Both the position numbers and the translations under genes were made by a program. A stretch of DNA of 64,000 bases from Holothuria scabra (Eukaryota; Echinodermata; Holothuroidea; Aspidochirotida; Holothuriidae), in the NCBI GenBank assembly GCA_037179385.1, contig CM074189.1:21897020-21961019 (forward strand). The letters are read 5' to 3'. The number at the start of each line of letters is the position of its first letter. Position 1 is the stretch's first letter. Shown here piece after piece: positions 49,281-62,185 of this stretch. Below the pieces are notes generated by a model. That model saw nothing but the letters and a program-made list of their open reading frames with translations, was not told where the DNA came from and did not search any database.

Positions 49281-52200
49281 AGAGGGCTTTTGTTTGAATT
49301 GCGACTTTGGGCGAGATAGATTGTTCAAAACTTTATCAAGGTCCTCTTCCGGGTTTTTTTTTTAATTTTTCTTTGAAAATGAGGAAAATGCCCCAATCAC
49401 CAACAATGAATACAAATCGCCGCACAGGAAACGTTCAATCACCTTTGCTGCTCCAACTCTGTTGAGCTTAGAATGAATGTCTGCTAACTAAGCTGGGTCT
49501 TACACTTGTAATTAGGTAACATTTTTGTTTGTTTGTTTGTTTGTTTTTCCTTTCAATCTTTCTATTAATTACATGCGGGTTAATCCATTTAAACACTTCA
49601 TATTAGCTGAAAAAGTGGCAAATAGAAAAAACGGCAAAGAAGATGCAATATCGGCTGATATTTTTGAAACATTTTTATAACACAAAACATATATTTTTTT
49701 AAAGCATCAGAAGACCTTAAAGACTCCCTAAAGGGCAATCGGAGTCACATCAAACTTATCTTCAGACAACGACTTCATCTCACATGTTTCCCTTTTCTCT
49801 TTTCGAAGTATCTTTTTATAATATTGCAGGACTCACATATGGATACAGATAAACCATGCAGTTACTCCTAGTAAATTTAACAAATGATGAGGAAAATTAT
49901 GTCACATTATTCTCATGAGCAATCCTTAAATATAGAATAGTCTACTACCATATTTAATTAAGTTGAGGGAATGCATTTTCCTTTGAAGAAACGTTTGCGA
50001 GCTTTGTCAAGATACCGGGCAAAATGAGGTAAAATAATTTTAAAGATTCAGTCAAAGAAGTATTCTCTTCCTGTAAGAAAAAAATAAGTTTCATGATACA
50101 GATGTTACTTTTAGATCAACAGTGATTCCAAGTGTTCTCATATAACCCGATACGTTGGTAACATATCACTCATCGTGGCAAGATATCTTCTTAAAGAATT
50201 GTCCAACATAGAAACATTGTCTTGATTGTAGTCCTTCATATCCGTCTCTTATGTGATTAACTTAATAAATAGTAAGTTTTAAACTTGTTTGTTATAAAAA
50301 TATTAAAAATAGTAAATGCAATGATGATTTTTTTCAATCTTAGAAGCGATAATTCATTGCGTTGCAAAATACTTCTGTTACGTTATTAGAGTTAGTATCG
50401 TATCCCCATGCCAAAGTGTAAACCGTTAATCACACATAAACAGAAAGAGACTGAGAAAGCCCTAATCTTCTACGGAGGGTGGACTGGGCTGGATGGGAAA
50501 TTGTGTTATGTTTGATGCTGGTAATGGTCTCTCCCTCTTCCCTTACATTCTTGTATTTTTTTTTTTTTTTACTAAGGGTTGTTAGGCGACCACTCCTGGC
50601 TTCAGGTCAATTGCAGCCACGCCAATTGTACAAATCTGCATTTTTGAATTCTGATAACTACGAATTAATGATGATTTTTGACCTCTGGTGACTTGATCCC
50701 TACCAAAACCAAAAAGTAGCGTTCTTCCCCTTACTGTGGTTACAATTATTTGTCATTAAAGACGCTTTTGCACTTCTAACTATATGTTGACTCATAAGAT
50801 TTTTGCTCTCACAACAAACGTTCCTCTGACTATTGCAAATCAACATACCAAATATGTAAAGTAACCGTTAATGCTGTCCTGAAACAATTCTTAATCAGCC
50901 ACTCAGACCAATAGCCAGACAACGTACCGGAGGATGCAAAGTTCGGTCCGTGGGTTGGGTTTACCAAAGCCAAAAGGATAAAGAGGTAAGAAGCAAACTT
51001 AAAACCCTATAGGGTGGCAAAAATTGGCAAATTGAACCCAATTACAAGGTTCCTGTAGTTTCATCACTGGTAACCTCAAACGACCTTTGACCTGCATCCA
51101 AAACCGAGGTTTATCACAACATTTCAAACCTATATAACAACAAATATAGAAAGTGCTGGTCATTTCTATCTTGAGACACCGTGCTTAAAAGCCACTTTCC
51201 AGGTTTTTGCAGTCTTACCACTCTTATCTGAGAATGACCTCTGACCTCAAACAAAAACAATGGGGTTTTTTGTTCCTTAATAGTAGATTCTCCTTGATTC
51301 CACATACCAGTAGAGGATCTTCTGGCGCTTATATTTTTAACATCAACAACATCTTAACTTAAACATTCAACATTTATCTAAGGTGTATTAAAGTGCAAAT
51401 GGTTACTTCATAAATTCTCCATATCCACGTGGATATTTAACAACACACCGCGGGGCAGAGATGTAGCTTACAGGGACCTCGGGTAGTGTGGCGTGAGCAT
51501 TATTGTCCCATTCTTTTCCTGCAAAATTAAAATTTCGCAAGGGACAATGGAATTGGCAACTACAGCGTGGTTTTCCAAGTTTTCTTACATAAAATTTCTT
51601 CCCAATTAATATAAAGATCCAATTTTTAAGTACTTGTGCTAAGGAGGCACAAAGCTGGGAAATATTTTTGAATTTTGCAGAAGATCCTCAACCCGCGGAG
51701 CTAAGATCATATGCAACTCTGGCTATCTAATCGAATTTTGCAAAGCAAAGGCAAAAAGCAAAGGCAAAAAACCCAAATTTTCTTGGGAAGAATCCCAAAT
51801 TTTCTCCAATGCAAGTCTTATATTTTGAACTATTAATATAAAGGTTGAAAAACGTCCGTTTCGCCCGTCTTCAAGCCTACCTGGTGTAGTTAAAAAATAC
51901 TGTAAGGAGGCATACAGGTGTGCATGTTACTATACAAACCGAAACACTGTGAAAATTATTAAACGTAATTCCTATATTACACGGATCTACTGTAAAAGGC
52001 TAAAAGGGGCAATCAGAGTTTGACAGAGAATGTTAACCTTCTGTTCCAGTACTTCGTTTTTCCTTTTTCACTGATTATTAATTACAATCCCTCTCAGAAT
52101 CAACATACATTGGAGAGGTCTTTCGAGCGAGAAGAAGTCAAGCGTTAATTCTGTGTTGATTACTTTTTTTTTTTTTAATTTTGTTTGGTTAATAAAATTC

Positions 52201-54061
52201 CACACAGATTTAAAACAAGACAGTTTCATCTATACCGTGACCAATCAAACGTCAGACGTGATGACATCTTTTTTCTTGTTAGTTTCAACTCAATGTGTGA
52301 TTGTGATACAGATTTAAAAGCGTGGAAAACTTGTGAAAATAAACTCGGATTGCCCCCTTCAAGTTTGTAAAAATGCAAATTTGATATAATAATAACATCA
52401 CTCGACAACTAGTTCTTAACACAATCAATTACTTACAAATAACTAAACATATACATTTGAACGATACTTCTCCTTCGGCTGTATAAGTTCTTGCGTGTTC
52501 ATTTTAGTATTGATCAAGTGAACTAATACTATAGACTATGGTTGCATCACTACGCACACAATTTTTATCAGAATACTTCCCTCTTTGAAAAGTACCGTAA
52601 AATGCTGTCATCAGGCTCATCTGAATTACAATTAATATTTGTAACTAATCGTCCTTAATGAAACCTGTAACTATGGTGTTTCATATAGTCCATCAGGTTC
52701 TTAGGAAAAAGGAGGAAACCATCCCTACCTTGAGCATGCGTTTCATTTTTAATATTTCCGTTCTCTAATGATATCGCTACTATTTTCTCTCATTATATGC
52801 ACTGAAGTGCAACTTACATTACAAGGCTTGAGAAGTGCCTTCCCAGAAGAACAAAAGCCCTGCAGTGCTTTCTCAGCTACCGTACTTTCTCAGCCTGGAT
52901 GTGAATCTTGTATCGTATAATGGTTATATAACAAAGTGCGACATACATGAAACTACACGTTACAGTTCTTCCTAAACATATCATACGAGTACACTTTACT
53001 TTTCTCTTTGACAGAAAATGTACCATCTCTAATATGACTCCGTCACTGTTCCAATATTTATTTCAATGTCTTCTTCACAGTTTGTAGTTCGTTGGTCGCT
53101 TTTGTAGCAGACTAAACCTAATCATCGAATGGTCCGTGTAAGATCATTTTGTTGTAAATATGTTCAAATTTCGCATTCACTACCCCCTCCTTCTAAAGTC
53201 ACGTGTTTTGTTGTCCGTTTTTTAGGATTTAATCCCTGCAAGGTTGTATTAATAACAAGCCACGTATTGAAATACAAACAAGTTGTGTAAAGAAATATTC
53301 CGCTCTACAGTATGTGTTATACCCAATACAATTTGCCCAGTCCTTGATCTCACATAACACGGCTAGTTTCTCACACAAAAAACGACCGATTCAAAGAACC
53401 TTATAACTGAGATAACTTTTCTTTCAATTCCTTTAGGGAAAAACGTGTTTACATTTTCCAAAAGCACTTAGTTGCATGTAGCAAACCTCATTTCATTGTA
53501 TGTAATCACTCGTTCTAAACTCATTTTAAATTTTCATAACAAGCTGCTTTTTCTTCGTACAGCTAGTGAACCAACTAAGGTGTGATAGTCACGTTTGCTA
53601 TCTCATGATTCGTAAAAATTATTTTAAATAATGAAACAGTTACACTAACACGTATCCACGAAATCACAAAATTCACAAATACAACTTATTCAGATATAAA
53701 ACAATAAAAAAACAAACCAAGCACTAAAGAGAAACCGACCCAATCAAATTGCATGGAAAGGCGTACTAAAATCTTAACTAATTCATTTAGAGTTGTCAAA
53801 ATACCTGTTTTATAGTCGACTCGAACGACTCCTATGTTTACAAAATTAACTGCAAATGCGGTCTTCAGTACGCATATTTTATTCGCCAGCAGAGCATCAA
53901 AACATTGGCTTTCGTAGCAAACTCTTAAAACACTGGACAGGTGTTAAATTTGACCAGGATCGATGTTCTATTTTTCCAACATAAACCTAGTTAAATTTTA
54001 ACGACTCAAACGACTTAAACTGACTAAAATCCCGGTTGTTGTTCCCCAAAATTTTGTTAGT
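49281..54061. other. Large AT-rich stretch, no gene recognised
   Basis: About 4.8 kb with only short frames, a (GTTT)n run near 49530 and T-runs near 50557 and 52165. I see no supported exon, RNA gene or bounded transposon. Confidence 0.45.
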
Positions 54062-56143
54062 TTATGCACCCGTCAATCGGAATCTTCGACTCCCCCACCT
54101 CAAGCAAAGTCTTTATTTGACACCGATACGACGTCGAATCTTTGACGTACAAAATGCCCTGAGAAGTGAATCTTCGACGAATAAAAATACCGCTACAGTG
54201 AATCTGCGACGAACCACTGCAGCTAAAGAGTGAATCGACGTCGGATCAACGTCGAATTAATGTCGAAAAATAATAAGTAACGTTAGAGAATCTCAACATA
54301 TGACGTTTACTAGGACAGCATGCACTATGCATTGGCACGTACTTACGCACGTACGGCGTTGCCGGGGTACATTGTTTGAAAGACCAAGCAGTCCAGCTGG
54401 ACGATCCCGATGCAAACAACATATAACAGGCAGAGCACATACTTCCGCGAGAAAAAATCATGCAGAAATATTTCTATGCTTTGGTCTATGCGTCCATACT
54501 CCATTGCGATTGAAATAAGCGATTGGACCGTTTTATAACTGATTACGAAGTAGTCTAGGCCTAGCTTTGACAAGAGCTTTTATGTCGTATACGTTTATAG
54601 CAGGGGATATTTTAGCCGGTATCGCATGGCAGTTTGCGAGCAAAGTGAACGAATCTGCAAATAAAAATTTGCTATTGCTTCGCAGTTTTGCGAATGAAAT
54701 ATGGCCATTTGAAAAGAACTTCGAACATAAAATTTAGACCAAAACATCATGGAATAATTCATTTCCGTATCATATGACGCCTGTTTGTCAGGAAAATCAT
54801 GAAAATCGCCCGTTAATTATGATAACCAAAAACTTGAAAAAAGTACATTCTGAGCAACTATAACGAGTGCAAATGGATCGCGAAGTCTGTTGTAGGTTAC
54901 GTATCTGCTCAAATATAGCCCGCTTGGCTGACGTATTTTGCACAGGAACTGAAACTGCACCTACATTTTACAATTGTTATAACAAAGGAGACATATTCGA
55001 CATCTGCTAAGAAGACAAGGTGAACTACAACAGAAAATCTTTGTTAAAGACTTTGTGATTGGTTCCATACAAATGATTACATGCTTTCAGCCAATCACAA
55101 CTCGCGACATATTCATTGCAACTTCTGGTTGTACAGCTAGCAAGAGGATCTCGCAATTTTTTTCAAAATGATCTCGTAAAAAAGCTCGCCGTATGAATTA
55201 AATGTGGGTGCAAAAATAGAAAAATTGATGATATTCAACCATTACATCTCATCACATTCGGAAAAATTGAAAACACAGGGGTGTCTAGCTCCCTAAACCG
55301 AGAAATTAAAGATGAAAATGTATGGATCGATTAAGCGAGTGAGCTGGTGCTTGCTGCATACGTTTGTGCTAGTCAGCAGTACATTCCTTCCACAAAACTA
55401 GATCGAGTACTGAAAAGTCTCGACAAAATTCCACGTGGCCAAGAACAACAAAAATATTCACAATGCATGTGTAAAAGACCTTCATACAGCAATCTGCAAT
55501 GAATTGGTGAGTTTTGGGTGTAAGGTGTTTTTCTACGATGTTTTTTCCTTCAGTACGTCTTGGCACTTTTGTCATTGCCTAACGTATAGCACTTTTGTAC
55601 ATTGTGAACCTATCCTGCACATGTTTATCTTCAATATCCTTGATGGGAAAGCTGTGTAGTGGTGAATTTTTCTCTCTAGTTTTTTAATTCCCAAGTTCCT
55701 ACCAATATTTTAGTTGTTCTAGATTATGGTATAAAGCATGTAGCCGCATATTTTACTGACGGGGTGGAATCTGCAGCAGGTGAAAACTTCCAAATTCTCC
55801 CATACATATTAGTGTTACGAGAAGCTGACCAAAATTCTCCATATACAATAGTGTTACGTGGTGTCATTGTAAAATATTATGACTCTGCAGACTTTATGGA
55901 GTTGAATAAAACCTTTGCATTATAATCAAACTATCAAACAGGGTGGTTAATTATGATTGAACCTTTCGGCCAGAAAGGATGTGGGCCGGGGTAGGGGGCG
56001 CTTAATTTAAGAGTGTTGTGAACTCTCAAGAACTTTTGCAGGTAAGTGCATAAAACGATCCTTTTCCACAGTAAATATTTCTATTTACTAGCATCAATCT
56101 AATTTGTATAATTATCTAAGACACCATAGCTTTGCCCCGGCCC

Positions 56144-56387
56144 TGTGTTTGGTCTAACGGTAAGAGCATCCGCCTCTCACGCGGAAGGCCCGGCTTCGCT
56201 TCCCAAAGGTCAAGTCATACCAAAGACTCTAAAAAAGGAATCTACTGCCGTTGTGCTTGATACTTCGCATAAGCAATGGAGAAGTGAAAACAAGCCAGTG
56301 AGCCACAACTGGAAAAAAGGCCATGGCCGGCTCGACTTGAACCAATAGGTTGGATACTGGGCCGTAAAATTACATCTAACTAACAAA
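56144..56387 (+). mobile_element. tRNA-derived SINE, best-preserved head
   Basis: The head reads GTTTGGTCTAACGGTAAGAG, with a perfect 5-bp anticodon stem TCCGC/GCGGA around the loop CTCTCAC (anticodon position CTC, Glu-like), then a B-box-like GGCTTCGCTTCCC. The tail is CTAACTAAC. The target duplication is TTGCCCCGGCCC (56132-56143) against TTGCCCCAGCCC (56388-56399). It sits inside the Harbinger-like element and so is younger than it. Confidence 0.9.
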
Positions 56388-57029
56388 TTGCCCCAGCCCC
56401 TGGATCCTGCAGGGTGTTACTGTAGCATAAACGGCTGTAACATAACATTATCTGCCACAACCGACAAAAGCTGCTGCAATGCTGATCAGCTTTGGAGTAT
56501 GCCAGTTTATCAAAACTGTGGGGCATCCACACCTATATTTACAATTGACACAGGCAAACTGCTTGCTTACGCATACAGATTTGTAAAGCATGCAAGGGGC
56601 ATGTGGGTGGAATGATGCATGGACTATGGTAGGGATTTGCATGGGTCATTGAAACAATATCACTCTGTCAGCACAGTGGGCATGGGCACTCATTAATTTC
56701 CCAAGAATGTAGGGACTGGCGGATACAGGCCCGTGGCCAGATAAGGTACTGAAGGGGCCAAAACTTTTCTGGGGGTGAGAATTTTTCTGGGGGTGAGAAT
56801 TTTTCTGGGGGTCAAATGTTTACAATGTTAATTAAGTCAATGGCAAACTTCAAGGGGACAATTTTTTGGGGATGCCCTCTTCCCCTCCCCTTCTACCAAG
56901 AATATGCCTTCTTTTTTCAAGACCAGATGAATATGTAGCCTCAAACCCCTTTTTACACACATTATGAATCCATTGATAGACATGACGGCCTGTCTTCTCC
57001 ATAGAAAAATTAATGCAGTACAATGAGCA

Positions 57030-57110
57030 TGCCTGGTGGAAGAGCATCAGCCTTCAACAGGGAAATCCCAGGTCGACTGGTCGATACTGCACCTGTCGCA
57101 TAAAAAAATG
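57030..57110 (+). repeat. Diverged tRNA-like SINE head
   Basis: GCCTGGTGGAAGAGCATCAG, an AGCCTTCAACAGGG arm and CCCAGGTCGACTGGTCGA look like a tRNA A-box to B-box arrangement, but differ from the main SINE head. No body or tail is clear. Confidence 0.35.
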
Positions 57111-57617
57111 GCCGGGCTGCAATGGAAGACATCTTACTGTTTCATCTACTAGAAATGTATAATAGCCTATGTTGCTGATGTGTTGTTAAATTTTATCTGC
57201 CTAAATTTCAATCGCCGGTAAGGACTTTGGAAGTCCTATGCGATTAGCAGGAGGAAATCCAACGCCAAATTCGTGAATCGTCGACTAACAACATATTATG
57301 AAAAGTGAAACCTGAGTGAATCTTTGCCTTAATTTTTATTCAGTATTGTGAATCTGGGGTGAATCTTTGCCGTAAGTTTTCGCCAGTATTGTGAATCAGT
57401 GGTGAATCTTTGCCTTAAAAATTTCATGCAAAAGTGAATATTGGTGAATGCTTGAGGTGGGGGGGGGGGGGGGGGTCGAAGGTTCTCTTTGACGGGTGCA
57501 TTAATCAGGATTCTTCTAGAAAGCTAGTTTTGTTTTGGATTGTTGTTATTGTTCAATCTGACGACATTTCCCTTTGTGGGGCACTATGGATGATTTCCCA
57601 TGTACCGTCCTTTTGAC

Positions 57618-57748
57618 ATCGTGTTTTGTACTCAGCAAAAGCAATGAGTAGGAAAAAGCAGCCAGTGAGCCACAACTGGCAAAATGGCCGTGGCCGGCTC
57701 GACTTCAACCAATTGGTTAGAAACTGAGCCGTAAAATAGTCGTCTGAC
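57618..57748 (+). repeat. SINE 3' portion
   Basis: It begins in the body (CAGCAAAAGCAATGAGTAGG) and runs through GGCCGTGGCCGGCTCGACTT to GAGCCGTAAAA. The head is missing. It abuts the next MITE. Confidence 0.75.
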
Positions 57749-57750
57749 TA

Positions 57751-58141
57751 CACTCTAAAAGTAAAAGAGTGAACTTATTCACTCTTTGATAGAGTGAAAA
57801 GTGTAAATTCACTCTATTAGAGTGATAATTCACCCCAAGAGGAGTGAAGAGGAGTGAAACTCACTCCAAAAAGAGAGAAATTCACTCCAGGAAGAGGGAA
57901 AATTCACCCTTCCACGAGTGCCTGCAATGATCACTCTTTTTTAAAGAGCGATCACTGTAGGCACTACATCAAGAGTGAAACTTCGCTCGTTTGAGGGAAT
58001 TTCGCCCTTTTTGGAGTGAATTTCAATCTTCTTGCGGATGAATTTCAATCTTCTTGGAGTGAATTATCACTCTAATGGAGTAAATTCATACTTTTCACTC
58101 TATCAAAGAGTGACTAAGTGCACTCTTTTGATTTTAGAGTG
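57751..58141. mobile_element. Palindromic MITE, 391 bp, CACTCTAAAA ends
   Basis: The two halves are near-perfect reverse complements over about 85 bp each: CACTCTAAAAGTAAAAGAGT at the left against the reverse complement CACTCTAAAATCAAAAGAGT at the right. The interior is dense in GAGTGAA/TTCACTC units. TA precedes the left end; the right flank is CA, so the target duplication is imperfect. The ends resemble those of the element at 13224-14576. Confidence 0.85.
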
Positions 58142-60600
58142 CAATTACCGATTCCAATGTTTATGCTTAACATTACAAACGACAGTTTCGTTTTAAAGTA
58201 TTTGGTACGACAAGTTCAGAAAAGCAAAATCTGACCTCCAAAAAAGGTTTAGGAAATTACAAGAGTTAAAATACTAAACAATCAAAACCTTATCTAGGAT
58301 TGAAAAAAATTTAAAATCACCATATAAATCATCAGTGAACAAATTAGTTACCACACACTTCTTCTCACATTATGCACAAACTCGTTACAATTCATTGTAC
58401 CAAAAATATTTAAAATGAAGAGGTTTGGGTAACTATTGGATGTGCAACTTTTCTTATTTTCAGTATAGAAGTTTTGCCTTCCAGGAAAGGGGTAAAAGGA
58501 ATGTTTTCCTTTCCCCCTTTTAAATTTTTTGTCCTTTTCAAGTAGACAAATTTAAAATGGTGTAAGATTGACCTATTCAGAACATCTACTTGTTATTCTA
58601 TTTACATTATTTGTAGATGGCCGGTAGGCTAATATCTAAGCCCTTTATCGATAGCTTTTATCTAGAATTTGTTCACCTTACACTCTTGACTGAAACATTA
58701 AAAATACCAAATTTTACAACGTAAATATTCATATCTATGGCATTTTTCAAATATTGGGTTATTGTTTTTTATTTTTTTATTTATTTTTTTTTCATGATTG
58801 TGGACAAATTCGGGGACTATCCGCGAAAATCATAGACATCTGGCCATCTTAATACATTTAAAAAACCAAAATATTGTATAAGCACGTAAAGCAATTAATC
58901 ACTTCTCACAAATTTCCCAATTCAGCTATTCACAAAAATATTGTTTTATGATTCTCAAAAGCCGTTCTTTAAGTAAAATAGACTATTAGCTTTCAAATTT
59001 CGATGATTGTATCAGTCTCCTTTAAATGAAGATGCAATCTAAACTGAACTTCTATATTTTGTAAAGTTTATCACAGTATGAAAAAAATTGTTACAAATAA
59101 AGTCCTTGTGGCACTTTAATGGATACGCTTCAAAAGTTCATATAAGCAACTGCAATTTATATGTACATATGATTTCAGAAAAAAGGGAATGTTTAGACTT
59201 GACTTGGCTCAAAAAGCAAAATGGTGCTGAAACTCTCTTCAAAGGTAGTCACATTTGTCATGCAACATAAGTATATAACATAAGTAAATATGAACATTCT
59301 TTAACAGAAATGTCAAGAAAAAAAAAAAAAAAACATTTTTATTGATATTCAAAAGCGGATTTTCAGATATAACATTAATTAAAATTCTTTGAAAACGTGT
59401 ATGTTTTTTATTTGACTTTCATGCAATCTATACAGAAATATTGCATTGAAGCAATAACATAAAAGTAGTCCTTGAAGGTCGGGTAATAACATAGGCTATG
59501 CATAAACGCAATAGAAATAAAATAAGCACAGAATTGTACATCTAAGACATATAAAGTCTACCTCAAGCCAAACATTTCAAAAATGCATATTTTAAAAGTT
59601 TGCAAAATCGACCTTATTTATCCAATTCCTATTGTCATAGTTCGTTCTTTAGTTGGGATGTAAAAATTTATTGATTTAAAAAAAGTGAATTGCGCAATTT
59701 AATTTTCTTGTTGTACAGCTCACATTGCCTGCTTTATTCTCTTTCAAATTCGATTTTTTTTTTATGACCTTGAAAGATCCCTGGTAACTTGCATAGAAGG
59801 TTGAACAGAGGAGGCCCGATTGCATCACCCCATAAGAGTATACGGTGCTATTTTATATTGTTACAAGGGTACAGTAAATTTCACAAGAAGAAAGAAATAC
59901 AAAAACAATAATTTAAATACAACAACAATGGCATCACAAATTATTCAATTAACAATTTTAAATTGAGTCAATAATTTCAATAGTTTATATCTAAGCTCAG
60001 GAATGTACCAAGAAAATGGGATTTACTCTGCATGAATTCGTTACAGTATTCATTGTTTGTAATATTCATTTTTGAAACGTTTTTTGGACTTGAGGTACAC
60101 TTTAATTTTGAACAATATAAATAAATCTCCTAAAGCGAATTGCACAAGCCTAACGTTTATGCTTATTACTAACCCTTGCAGACTTTAATCGATAGAATAA
60201 AACAACAATGACAGTTAATCAAGAAACTCCCTGTTAAAAATTACGAATAGCCAATGGAGGAGATTGGAAACTTATTGTTATTGAGTACACAGATCTTTAC
60301 GATTAGGATCTAGAAAAGTTTTTACCGTCACGTGACTTTTTGTTAACCGGGCCTTTTATATCCATATTGGCCGTCAAACTCGCACTAGATCTACGTCTGT
60401 ACGTAAAAACAGACTTTGATAACTTCAGGTGTCTACTGTACAAATAACTTGTATTTTAGTTCAGTACGCTCAAACGTGATTTTCAATGATGCAGTGGAAA
60501 ATGTTGTCTAGCCGATTTTGAGACATTTCCAACAATTTGTCCTTCGTAGATATGGAAAGTAGGTCTATGTCTAAAAGGTGACAGTGGCCTAATTATTACT
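58142..60600. other. AT-rich, no gene recognised
   Basis: Short frames, A- and T-runs (for example near 59318) and no bounded repeats were noticed. Confidence 0.45.
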
Positions 60601-60756
60601 TCACGGACCGTCTAATAATTTGAGCTGGTGCCGACCGCTGATGAATAAAAGGAGCTGTCGGTAGCTTTTGCTCCGAGAGGTAAGTTGCTAGAGAAGGGGT
60701 CTCAGATATACGAACATTTTCAGACAATATGTACTTGAAACGGTTCATATCCTTTG

Positions 60757-60784
60757 AGCAGGGAGTTGCTAGAGACTCCCTGCT
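60757..60784. repeat. GCAGGGAGT hairpin, copy 2
   Basis: AGCAGGGAGT and ACTCCCTGCT pair around an 8-base loop TGCTAGAG. It lies within the first, partial copy of the local duplicated unit. Confidence 0.7.
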
Positions 60785-60959
60785 TTAAGATACCAGTATT
60801 TGATTGACAGGTCTCTTTGTCTATATTGTTGAATTCCCTTGTGACTAGGTCCTTTTTTCGTCTATTCTTTTCCAAGTTATCCCTAAACACAGGCATTGTA
60901 TGTATATTCTTTGAGTTGGGGTCTGTTTCCGTCAATGACGAAGCCTATAATAAGACTGC

Positions 60960-61570
60960 CCAATAGTTTGGTGCCGACCGTTCATAAATACCACGAGCTG
61001 CCGGTGGCCTTTGCTCCTAGCAGGGAGTTGCTAGAGCAACTCCCTGCTCCGAGGAACACTATATGATTGAACCCATGGCAGATTACATGTTTTGTGTTCC
61101 AGGAAATACATGGGACAATGGTGTTTAATCTTCTTTTTCAGAGTGGGTGTTTGTACCCCTTTAACAACAGCTTGTCTGATTTCTGAAGAATGCAAGGGTT
61201 GGTTAAAAAAGGCTAAAATAATAATAGATAATTTCTCATGTTTTTATTACCCGACAAGAGGTGTGCATTGAACAGTATGCTTAGAAAAGTTGATCATAAT
61301 ATTTACTTCGAATCTTTGCAATGGACTGTGTTTCTCTTTCTAAATCTGCGCGAAAACAATAAAATATTGATTTACATCGATCGGTTTTGTGACACCTAAA
61401 CGTGCAACAAACGTCCACATTGTAAAATGTTTGAGCGAGATATCATCGAAACTGTTGTACTTGGAGTCACAATGCACCACGTCAAATGTCAGGGAGATTT
61501 AAATTCCAGCACGGCAAATCGAATTTTCATTTCGTATTTGCCTCAAGGTCATGATTAAGGTAAAAAACAA
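60960..61570 (+). repeat. Local direct duplication, unit 1
   Basis: It aligns with 62480-63075: GTGCCGACCGTTCATAAAT against GATGCCAACCGTACATAAAT; GTGACACCTAAACGTGCAAC against GTGACACCGAAACGTGTAGC; and TGCCTCAAGGTCATGATTA against TGTCTCAAGGTAATGATTA. A partial third copy of the start lies near 60630-60690. No coding frame is conserved. Confidence 0.75.
61019..61048. repeat. GCAGGGAGTTGCT perfect hairpin, copy 3
   Basis: AGCAGGGAGTTGCT and AGCAACTCCCTGCT are perfect 14-bp arms around the loop AG. It is within duplicated unit 1. Confidence 0.9.
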
Positions 61571-61986
61571 CTTAAGGTAAAGGTAACTGTAAAGGTAAAA
61601 ATTGCCCTGTATGGTAGACAATAGTTTTGCATATTATTAAATTATGTATTTAAATATGAGCGGTCTTATCTGCATCTTTCTATTGTTTTAACTTTTTATT
61701 TAAATAAAAATCAGCTGCCGCATGGCTATGCAATATTCCTTCACGCTGCAATGTGGCTTTTATATGGATAGTGATTCCAACACACACTAACGTGTTATTC
61801 AGTCATGGGATATACTTGTACTACAAAAATCGTACCTTTATCCTAATCAGCACCCCCCTCCCTTGCACCAGACCTTTTGCACTTTGTATGCACTTTTACA
61901 AATATGACAAAACATTGTGAACAATAATTCCTCAGCGAAGGATTCAGCGTTTACTGAACACATCAGCGAAGTTCCAAATTTGTACA

Positions 61987-62095
61987 GGGACCTGTTCCGC
62001 AAAGAGTTACGAACGATCTTAAGTTTGATTAACTGTTGGCTTAAGTATGGGGAATACAACTTGAGATTGTGCGTAACTCTTTGTTGAACGGTCCC
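61987..62095. mobile_element. Small foldback MITE, ~109 bp
   Basis: The left end GGGACCTGTTCCGCAAAGAG and the right end, read on the opposite strand as GGGACCGTTCAACAAAGAG, pair with few mismatches. Both continue into TTACG. It is nearly all stem, with a short centre TTGGCTTAAG. The target duplication is unclear (perhaps CAG). Confidence 0.7.
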
Positions 62096-62185
62096 CAGGT
62101 CTTATTTGCTGCTGCTAAAAAAAATGAAGCAAAGTTCCTTCAAAACAAATGATTCATTGCCTTTTTTCCACCTCTCAAGCTAGCC

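Larger units (their letters stand above)
54065..57500. mobile_element. Harbinger-like non-autonomous element, 3.44 kb, TTA target
   Basis: The left end TGCACCCGTCAA and the right end TTGACGGGTGCA are exact reverse complements. TTA lies outside both (54062-54064 and 57501-57503). Inversion of ACTCCCCCACCTCAAGC (left) and GCTTGAGGTGGGGG (right) extends the repeat to about 50 bp. Subterminal GTGAATCTTCGACG or GTGAATCTTTGCC units repeat near each end. A TTA/TWA 3-bp target suits PIF/Harbinger. No transposase frame was seen. A SINE has inserted inside. Confidence 0.75.
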
